This document shows, piece after piece, positions 49,764 to 64,000 of a DNA stretch of 64,000 nucleotides (its first letter is position 1; each line of letters starts with the position of its first letter). The stretch lies in assembly GCA_963965975.1 (NCBI GenBank), contig OZ014418.1, positions 6,150,775 through 6,214,774 on the forward strand, in the 5' to 3' direction. Both the position numbers and the translations under genes were made by a program. Source of the DNA: Xestospongia bergquistia (lineage: Eukaryota; Porifera; Demospongiae; Haplosclerida; Petrosiidae). Below the pieces are notes generated by a model. The model ran no database searches. It was given only the letters and a program-made list of their open reading frames with translations, and was not told the origin of the DNA.

Positions 49764-50182
49764 TTAACTGATAAACTCAAGTACATTTTGTGATTATATA
49801 TACAAGTATAGATATGTTATTTTAAAAATTGAATAGTTTAATCTCTTCACATTTTGCTATAAGATTCAGATCATTTAGATGAAATGGTACCAATTATAAG
49901 TCTATTAAAAATGCTATATACGTAAGAGCAGCCATTTAATGGATCATTTTTGTGTATGCTTTGCAATTTTTTTATAGCAAATCTAGAGCTATATGTGATG
50001 ACTTTGCATTTCTTGCATCCTAATTAACTAATAACTAATTTTTGTAACACTTCATTTTTCTAAAATTATATCTTTTGAATTATTGAAACTTTTCAAGACA
50101 ATTCTTATTAATCAAACAGTGGTATTAATTATACAACATTTCAAACTAAAACATTTTTGGTTTCAAACTATATTTGTTCACT
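49764..50182. other. AT-rich intergenic DNA
   Basis: 3' flank of NUP133 up to the FReD pseudogene. No gene or repeat module seen. Confidence 0.5.
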
Positions 50183-50645
50183 ATGCTCGACGTACTTTCA
50201 TCTCAGAAAATGGTATAGCAGTATGAATTGAAATGTTCCACCTCACTTGGCTTAAATAACGACCATTTAAGTGGGCATGATAACAGCTCTTATACCACCA
50301 AGCCCTGTAAAATAAAGAGGCACAATTACTACTGTGTTGATCATTGTCATTGTATCTATAGTAGTAAATTTCATGAGGTTATGATATGTAAGTGAGTCTC
50401 CAGCAGTACCATTATATCCAGATACATGGAGAGTATAATCAGTTGTAGAACCACCTATGTAAAAGGTAGAGTATCTGGCATATGCATTGTTACCATTTTT
50501 ATCTCTCATATCAACTCGTAGTTGTGTAGATCCACTTCCATTAGCTAAACGATGAAGTTTACTAAGTCCTAGCCAATACTCTCCTGAGGTGTTTCCAAAA
50601 CCATGAACATAATCATTCCAGTTGTGATAGAAGTCAACAGAGCAA
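50183..50645 (-). pseudogene. Fibrinogen-domain (FReD) pseudogene, 5'-truncated
   Basis: Closely related to exon 3 of 43701-44622 (GEYWLGLSKLHRLANGS, RVDMRDKNG, STTDYTLHVSGYNG). The first about 25 residues of that exon and both upstream exons are missing; similarity stops abruptly near 50643. A frame change near 50350 separates the KFTTIDT part from the NDNDQHSSNCA part, which continues in another frame to an EMKVRRA end. It lies between NUP133 and SIRT2, so it has left the array, probably as a truncated duplicate. Confidence 0.82.
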
Positions 50646-50888
50646 CTGAGCAAGCAGTTAACACAAATGCTCAATAGTATAATTTCTTAAGTCTTATTTT
50701 TCGGTGAAGCCTTCTTCACTTTTTTAATGGCATTGTTATCAATGTTTATATATGACAAAAATTAATGTATATAATATAAAATTATAGCATTAAATTTTTT
50801 TGATGGATAATTAAGACACAGACATTGTGTATTACTAATTTCAAAATACATTATTTTCAGCTGATATTTATAAAATAGTTATCAAGAG

Positions 50889-53860
<2,972 letters not shown>

Positions 53861-54047
53861 TATCCTACTGATACACTGATAACAGAATGTAACAGCGATT
53901 ATAGTCGAGCTAAAGGCTTGGTATACTTATTGCTTAGTCATTGCCACACCCATATTATAATGATATTCATAGATCAATCTTGAAACTGAATGTAAGGAGG
54001 TAATATATAAAGCTGACACTAGCAAGTATATCCACAGACGAAAAATT
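53861..54047. promoter_or_regulatory. Divergent promoter between SIRT2 and the membrane-protein gene
   Basis: Only 187 bp separate the two start codons. A TATATAAAG sequence at about 54004-54012 faces the plus-strand gene. No such element is evident for SIRT2, so the two directions are probably controlled differently. Confidence 0.5.
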
Positions 54048-57000
54048 ATGAATTCGCTCTTTATTTTGCTGTCTTTTGTTCTCCTTCGTTTACGGGTAGT
54101 CTCAAATACAGATCACGATATATACACTATTGATGTTAAGGATGGAGAAAACAAAAATCTGACCTACTACTTGTGTGGAGATGGAAGAAAAAATCTTACA
54201 CAGAATGTAAAAATAAAGATAAACAATAATACTAACTTGAAGCCCTGTGTGGTAAGAGACATTGAAGAACTTTATATTGAAGGTGTCAACCATAGTGTTT
54301 CCATAGCTTGTTCTTGTCTTGATCAATTAGAAGGAGATTCATTCTCATTTGTTAACATATCCAACCTTACTATTTGTAACATCTACTTCTTAGGTTGTGC
54401 TCAGAAGATTTCTCCTAAAGATATACAATTTATGAATGATACTGGTCGTTTCCCAAACCAGACTGCATATTTAATTGTGAATGAATGTCACACTGTAAGT
54501 TTACATGGACTAACATTTGTTCTAAATGATGGCTTTGCATTAGTAATTGGTAATACTCATAACTTTACTTTGGGTTCTAGCATATTTGAATATGCTTCTT
54601 CTTCATCAAAATCATTTAACATCGCAACAGGTGCTTTGTTAATCATTATGATTCCTTCCAATAATATATCACCCTTTGTAGAGATTACAGATTCTGTCTT
54701 TAAATACAATGTTTCAGAGAATGATATTTTGGGGCAAGATTGTTATCATTTAGCTTATTGTCTTGATAAATTGACATCTTCAGGAGCTGGCGGAATCTCT
54801 ATTATTGCAAACGGCACCAATATATCTCAAATGACTATAAAGCTGACTAATGTGAAAATTGTAAATACTGGAGGCACAATTGCTGGTGGATTATTGTATT
54901 ACTTTTTTGGTATCCCACAGACCCTTAGCATTATCATGTCCAATGTCCTACTTCAAGAGAATACAATAATCCCTTACATGAGTAAGATGGAAAATGAAAG
55001 GGAACAGACAGCAACAAGGAAATGTTGTGGCAAGGGAATAACAGGCCTTTTTGAATATCTTCAAGTTAATAAGAACAGTTGTTCTAACATTGACATTCAA
55101 ATGATACAGTGTAATATTACAAACAATTTGGATATGGCTTCTTCCTATTCATCAATACCATTATCACCTGCCATATCAATACAGGCATACACATGTAGCA
55201 AAGAAAGTTTTCAAAATCAAGGACACAATTTTTCCCTTAGGATTAAAGATTGTCATTTCAATGTGAATAAGGGCATCTCTCCTGTAACAGTTATGTATGT
55301 CAATAATGTATTGAAAAACATGTTGAAAGTGGAGGTTATTTTTACTGATATCACAGTAGATAATAACATGCAGGAAGTACAACTTCCAATGGACACAAAA
55401 AGTGCAATTATGACATTCATCAATGTCGATGTTACTATTACAGGGACAGACAACAAGTTTCACAATAATGGAGGATCTGTCATTTGCCTTAAATCTTCTC
55501 ATTTGTATCTAAATGGGGATGTTTGTTTTTTTAATAATCAAGCCTATAATGGAGCTGCATTGTATGTGGATAGTGATTCCTTAGTAAAATTCAACATAAG
55601 CAACACAATTATATTTCGCAATAACACAGCTGGTAAATATGGTGGTGCTATATATGTTGAAGAAAAAGAAAATATAAGGTCATTCAATTCTGATCAACAA
55701 CAATGTGTCTTTAATATAATAAATAGTGGAAATCATGATGCTTGTGTTTACTTTAACAATACTGCTAAACATGCAGGAAACTCAATTTGGTATATGTCAT
55801 TCTATGACAATTGCAACTACACTTCCCTTCTCAATTATATTAATTCAAGTGAAATTTATGCCCGTCCAACTAAAATGGAACTTTATAATTCTAGTAATTA
55901 TTGCAAATTTAAAGACAATCATGAAATTATATCACCATACAGTGTAAGAGGACATTGCCTGTTCTATCCTGGAGCAACAATCCAAATTCCTGTTACTGTT
56001 AAAAATAAGAAAAATGATTTAGTACCTGCTAAAATTAATGGCTATTTGAAGGTATACGTAAATGAATCTTCAATATATAACCCAACAAAATGGGTGATAC
56101 CTGAGTCAGAACGATATCAAATCTTTAATGGAAAACAGCATGCACTTTTGAACTATACAATCTTTATTCATGGAGATAAAAATTATTCAGATGAACATCT
56201 TCTTTTTCTTGTTATAGGAAATAGATTTTTTGCAACAATCAATGTCTCTAGTGTGAATTGCCCATCTGGATTTCATTTAGATAACTCGAGTGGAAAATGT
56301 GTATGCTGTCCCTCTTTGGATAAATTTGGTATTAAATGTAACATTAGTAACAAAACTATGATATTACCAGCTGGATCATGGGCAGGAATGGACAGCACCA
56401 ATGGTTTATTTGTTTACTCATCACAATGTCCATCTGGATTCTGTAAACAACAAGATATCAACAATATCACTGTGTGTAATAAATCAAGTAGTAATGAAGA
56501 GGAACCTTCAAGATACTCATCATTATGTACAGGTCACAGAACAGGAGTGTTATGTGGAGAATGCATACAAGGACACAGCATTGTTTTTGGCTACAGTCGA
56601 AACTGTGAAAAATGTCACAAATCTAATTTGTGGATAATCCCAATTTGGTTGGCAATTGGACTGATATTTATACTCATTGTCTTTACTCTAGATTTTACAG
56701 TTGCTGATGGTACTGTTAATGCACTGGTCCTTGGTGCCAATATCTTACTCACACTAAGAATTTTACAAATGGACAGTTATCTGCACTGTAAGTCAGGTTT
56801 TGTGTGCTTTATGCGTAATTTATTTGCAAGTATATTCACACAGACATATATAATGCCACATTACATCTGTATTTTAAAGGATCTTAGCATTTCACAATGG
56901 TCTATCAGCCTCTTTATCTACCCATTATATTTGTGGTCAATTATCTTGACAATAATCATCATTTCACGATGGTCAAGTAGAGTCTCACAAGCTATATCCC

Positions 57001-57860
57001 ATACATCTGTACAAGTTTTGTGCACAATAATTCTATTCACATATCCTCAATTTTTGAACTTAATTACAATCATTTCTGTACCAGCAATACTACATACCAG
57101 CTCTGGGAACCCTCCACAATACTGGGTATGGTATTTTGATGGTTCTGTGAGGTACAATTCAACCAAACATGTGGCGTTACTTGTCACTGGCATTTTTACA
57201 ACTTTCTTTTTTTTATTACCATTCACTATATTGGGGCTTTTTGGCTCTAACCTCATTCAATATCACTTCATCAATAAATATTTTAAAAACTTTATTGACG
57301 CCATTCATGGGCCATATCGTACAAATAAAGGTTACTGGTTTGGGCTCCAATTGCTTGTAATGCTGTCCTTTTCAGCCATTTATACTGGATTACCTTTTAA
57401 TGCTCAAGAATTCCTATATATAGTTTTACTGGCTCTTTACCTAATGATGCATACAGCATGCAGACCATATAAAAGAAAAGTGCTCAATTACTTAACCTCA
57501 TGGCTGGTTTTTCTCCTAATAATAGAAGTCATTCTTTTAGCAACAATAAAGTCACCCGGTAAAATTTCCAAACACCTACATAATTATGCTCACATACTTA
57601 CAAATGTTCTGATTTCATTGACATATATTTGTGCAATCATTATTGTATTTTTGCGACGTCTTCGAAATTGTCCTTGTTCCCACACAATCTATCAAAGGGT
57701 TCACTTTTGGGGAAATATTTTAATGACAAAGTGGAACAGAAAATATAAAAACACTACAAGGCAACCAAGTACAGTTCATAGTAGATATGGAAGTATTAAC
57801 AGAGACAACAGCAATGATGTGAGTTTGCGTGAATCAATATTAGAGATTGTTAATAACTAA
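54048..57860 (+). CDS. Large single-exon membrane protein: beta-helix-like ectodomain plus about nine membrane segments
   Basis: An uninterrupted frame of 1270 residues. A signal peptide (MNSLFILLSFVLLRLRVVSN) precedes an ectodomain of about 830 residues with very many N-glycosylation sequons and repeats resembling right-handed beta-helix or POMP-type units (FFNNQAYNGAALYVD, FRNNTAGKYGGAIYVEE). A Cys-rich juxtamembrane part follows (CPSGF..., CVCC, LCTGHRTGVLCGECIQGHS, CEKC at about residues 740-855). From about residue 860 there are roughly nine hydrophobic segments, then a cytoplasmic tail of about 75 residues with NCPCSH and a Ser/Asn-rich end. Similar orphan proteins are common in sponges and cnidarians as far as I know; ligand and function are unknown. 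It lacks introns while all long neighbours have many, which suggests an ancient retrocopy or intron loss. Confidence 0.78.
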   Translation: MNSLFILLSFVLLRLRVVSNTDHDIYTIDVKDGENKNLTYYLCGDGRKNLTQNVKIKINNNTNLKPCVVRDIEELYIEGVNHSVSIACSCLDQLEGDSFSFVNISNLTICNIYFLGCAQKISPKDIQFMNDTGRFPNQTAYLIVNECHTVSLHGLTFVLNDGFALVIGNTHNFTLGSSIFEYASSSSKSFNIATGALLIIMIPSNNISPFVEITDSVFKYNVSENDILGQDCYHLAYCLDKLTSSGAGGISIIANGTNISQMTIKLTNVKIVNTGGTIAGGLLYYFFGIPQTLSIIMSNVLLQENTIIPYMSKMENEREQTATRKCCGKGITGLFEYLQVNKNSCSNIDIQMIQCNITNNLDMASSYSSIPLSPAISIQAYTCSKESFQNQGHNFSLRIKDCHFNVNKGISPVTVMYVNNVLKNMLKVEVIFTDITVDNNMQEVQLPMDTKSAIMTFINVDVTITGTDNKFHNNGGSVICLKSSHLYLNGDVCFFNNQAYNGAALYVDSDSLVKFNISNTIIFRNNTAGKYGGAIYVEEKENIRSFNSDQQQCVFNIINSGNHDACVYFNNTAKHAGNSIWYMSFYDNCNYTSLLNYINSSEIYARPTKMELYNSSNYCKFKDNHEIISPYSVRGHCLFYPGATIQIPVTVKNKKNDLVPAKINGYLKVYVNESSIYNPTKWVIPESERYQIFNGKQHALLNYTIFIHGDKNYSDEHLLFLVIGNRFFATINVSSVNCPSGFHLDNSSGKCVCCPSLDKFGIKCNISNKTMILPAGSWAGMDSTNGLFVYSSQCPSGFCKQQDINNITVCNKSSSNEEEPSRYSSLCTGHRTGVLCGECIQGHSIVFGYSRNCEKCHKSNLWIIPIWLAIGLIFILIVFTLDFTVADGTVNALVLGANILLTLRILQMDSYLHCKSGFVCFMRNLFASIFTQTYIMPHYICILKDLSISQWSISLFIYPLYLWSIILTIIIISRWSSRVSQAISHTSVQVLCTIILFTYPQFLNLITIISVPAILHTSSGNPPQYWVWYFDGSVRYNSTKHVALLVTGIFTTFFFLLPFTILGLFGSNLIQYHFINKYFKNFIDAIHGPYRTNKGYWFGLQLLVMLSFSAIYTGLPFNAQEFLYIVLLALYLMMHTACRPYKRKVLNYLTSWLVFLLIIEVILLATIKSPGKISKHLHNYAHILTNVLISLTYICAIIIVFLRRLRNCPCSHTIYQRVHFWGNILMTKWNRKYKNTTRQPSTVHSRYGSINRDNSNDVSLRESILEIVNN

Positions 57861-57961
57861 CTTTAATTTTTTTGTGTGACATTATAACCTTGTAAATAGT
57901 TTATATTAGTTTGCATGTGTGAAAATTTTCAAATTTGAATTGAATTGTTCTAGTAATATTA

Positions 57962-62034
<4,073 letters not shown>

Positions 62035-62181
62035 TTTCGAAATTCTGAGATTAGGGGAAGTCCCTACTATGATTGCATATTAATTAATAACGTGGCTGGC
62101 ATGGTGTTATAAAAAGAAGGAGTTAGTTGCATTTCGACCAGAGATCAAGATTGATTTTCCGAGAGTGTTATCCTCACCAAA
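62035..62181. promoter_or_regulatory. Divergent promoter between anoctamin-10 and the globin
   Basis: 147 bp between the two start codons. A TATAAAAAG box at 62108-62116 faces the globin. No clear TATA box faces the anoctamin gene. Confidence 0.5.
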
Positions 62182-62853
62182 ATGTCTGCAGTTGTAGCTA
62201 CTAGTGTGACGCTTCCAGAAGAAATAGGAACCCTTTCTAATAAAGAAAGGGAACACCCTGTCTGTCCTCTTGATGACAGCCAGAAACAGATTTTACAGGA
62301 AACATGGAAACATGTCGAGCCTGTAGAAAAGCTGCAGGAAGTGGGAATAATACTTTTCCATCGGTAAACTTAGACGTTTTTTTAGTTAGTGATATTTACT
62401 TTTACTTTTGCAGCATATTTGAAATTGAACCTGATGCTATTGCATTGTTTCCAAAATTCCGAGATGTCCCACCAGAAAAACGAGAAGAAGACTCTGCCTT
62501 TCGAGACCATGCACTCAAAGTGGTAGAGGCCATTGGATTAGCTGTAAGCTTTCTTGGAGACACAGATACTCTGGAAACAGTACTACAAGATCTTGGCTCA
62601 GTTCATGTGAGACATGGTATACAGGACGTACATTTTGAGGTATATGAATGTGTATTATAAAGTAATATAATTAATAATTCTTATATAGATTGTAGGGAAA
62701 GCCTTAGTTTGGACACTGGAGAATTTATTTGGGGATGATTTTACTGGAGATGTTGAAAAGGCGTGGAAAACATTTTACACCTATGTTGCTGATCACATGA
62801 AGTTTGGACTTCACAAAGCTTATGCTATTCAAGAACAAAGTGCACAAGACTAG
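62182..62853 (+). CDS. Globin (neuroglobin/cytoglobin-like)
   Basis: Three exons, 62182-62363, 62414-62639 and 62689-62853, give 190 residues. An N-terminal extension of about 30 residues precedes a globin fold. Haem-pocket residues by alignment to myoglobin from memory: Pro67 (C2), Phe73 (CD1), Phe76 (CD4), His93 (E7, FRDHALKV) and proximal His125 (F8, GSVHVRH). Introns fall after the B helix (phase 2) and after HFE in the G-helix region (phase 0), positions compatible with the old animal globin introns. It binds haem and probably oxygen or another small ligand. The presence of both E7 and F8 His would allow hexacoordination as in neuroglobin; whether this happens cannot be read from sequence. 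Confidence 0.88.
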
Positions 62854-63170
62854 GCAGCAGTAATAAACTATATAATGCTGCTAAAACTTAATGATAATAG
62901 TTATTTAAAAAATACACTTTTATCTAGTTTACTATATTGTGTAGTTTTAATATTTTTAAAGGATAGAATAAGAATGTAGTCTTGTAATCAGTTACAATAT
63001 TGATGTATAAAAACTTTTGGGAAAAATCAACCTTAATATGAAGTACATGTACTATTAGATGACAACATTATATATCATCATAGTTGTGAATGACAACATA
63101 ACTGAGAAACTAACAAAAAATAATCAAGAAAAGATGTACTACTGATAAAATTTAATGACTTAAACAGAAG
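62854..63170. other. AT-rich intergenic DNA
   Basis: 3' flanks of two convergent genes (globin and SPTLC2). Nothing else recognised. Confidence 0.55.
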
Positions 63171-63858
63171 CTACTCATTTTTTTTATTAGACCATGGGAA
63201 AACCCAAAGTTGGCTTTTCATCAAGCCATACTTGTTCCCAACTTCTTCAATTTCTTTCAAAGCCTATTAGTAGATAATAAAAAGGTAACAGACAAAATTA
63301 CCATTAGTTACTAAGGATGTTGTCTAACTATAACAACGTGCTAATATCAAATAGACAAAACATACTATTAACAGCCATAAATATTATATCATATTTTGTG
63401 GTCATACTTATAAGGATATTGGGTCCATATTATACAACATTATAAGTTAATCAACCTGCACAATGTTTATTGTATATTTGAACTTAGTAAGATTGTGTTA
63501 TTAACAGGTATGCTTAGAGTCTTAATAAGTGCATATTATATAATGAGATATATATTATAGCGTGTTAGGAAAAGCTAGTTTTCCCCAATAAAAATCATGA
63601 ACTATATGTAAAGCTAGTTGTTACTATATAACAAGATGTTCCTATATAGTAGTAACACAATAATAGATTAGAGAACTCTGACTGCAATTAAATTCTGTGC
63701 ATGACATGCTATAATAAATATTACTGACAAAGTCGAGCATTTCTCGAGTGTGAGATGCTGACAAGCATATTCTAGCTCTAGCCTCAATAATAGGTGTAGC
63801 AGGAAATCCAACGACTACAACAGCAATTTTACGCCTTAGCATTTCCCGTGAAAAAATC
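63171..63858 (-). CDS. SPTLC2: Serine palmitoyltransferase subunit 2, last two exons (gene continues past the window)
   Basis: Exons 63729-63858 and 63171-63263, joined by a phase-0 intron (donor GTCAGT). Serine palmitoyltransferase condenses serine and palmitoyl-CoA, the first step of sphingolipid synthesis, at the ER; it uses pyridoxal phosphate. The recognisable C-terminal block is [20 protein letters not shown], then [21 protein letters not shown]. The PLP lysine and the rest of the enzyme would be in exons beyond 64000. The terminal tail ([16 protein letters not shown]) is shorter than in vertebrates. The SPTLC2/SPTLC3 type is clear from the GFPATP motif; subunit 2 is chosen because invertebrates usually have one such gene. 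Confidence 0.85.
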
Positions 63859-63863
63859 CTAAG

Positions 63864-64000
63864 GGAGAGAGAGAGAGTAATAACAATAAACCACAAAGCC
63901 ATAAAACTTTAATTGATTCATAACATCCTCTCAGGCAACTCAAAAGAGGTTATCTGATTTTATCCTTCATTGTATTACAACGGTATCCTTGGTTAGTTCA
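63864..64000 (-). other. SPTLC2 intron sequence to the window edge
   Basis: Begins with a short AG/CT run next to the acceptor of the exon at 63729-63858. No further exon was recognised before the window ends. Confidence 0.5.

Overview
The window is animal nuclear DNA, AT-rich, with short GT-AG introns. It is most likely from a demosponge such as Amphimedon queenslandica. The main argument is a large array of short-chain (spongin-type) collagen genes whose C-terminal domain resembles the sponge 'short-chain collagen C4' family. Compact animal housekeeping genes (NUP133, SIRT2, anoctamin-10, histone H4, a globin, SPTLC2) support this. The species name is inference.

Positions 1-43660 hold a one-strand (minus) array of short-chain collagen genes and their debris. 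I count 11 copies with an open reading frame, 3 broken copies (an internally deleted one at 2420-3037, a frameshifted one at 27459-28353, and one at 42098-43013 with a single extra base) and several decayed remnants. The standard copy has a phase-1 intron of 46-52 nt after a signal-peptide exon, then about 15 Gly-X-Y triplets and a Cys-rich C-terminal domain. Two copies (16998-18373 and 29356-31078) have much longer Gly-X-Y regions. The intergenic DNA has been duplicated together with the genes: a 2.97-kb unit is repeated almost exactly at 5387-8358 and 8359-11333, and the flanks of the two long copies (18.4-22.2 kb and 31.1-36.2 kb) are paralogous. Fibrinogen-related (FReD) sequences lie at the right edge: one intact three-exon gene (43701-44622) and two broken copies (40545-40940 and 50183-50645).

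Positions 45621-64000 are a conventional dense gene block: the C-terminal part of NUP133 (+), SIRT2 (-), a single-exon 1270-residue multi-pass membrane protein (+), an anoctamin-10-like gene (-) with an intact histone H4 gene inside its largest intron on the other strand, a globin (+), and the 3' end of SPTLC2 (-). SIRT2 and the membrane protein, and anoctamin and the globin, are divergent pairs with only about 190 and 150 bp between start codons.

The collagen and FReD products are predicted to be secreted and could contribute to sponge extracellular matrix or recognition. The right-hand genes are unrelated cell-biological functions. The observations that most merit checking are the promoter classes and shared TATA-box deletion in the collagen array, two 36-nt stop-free introns, the near-perfect tandem duplication, the nested H4 gene with two histone stem-loops, and the NUP133 locus without a visible propeller half.
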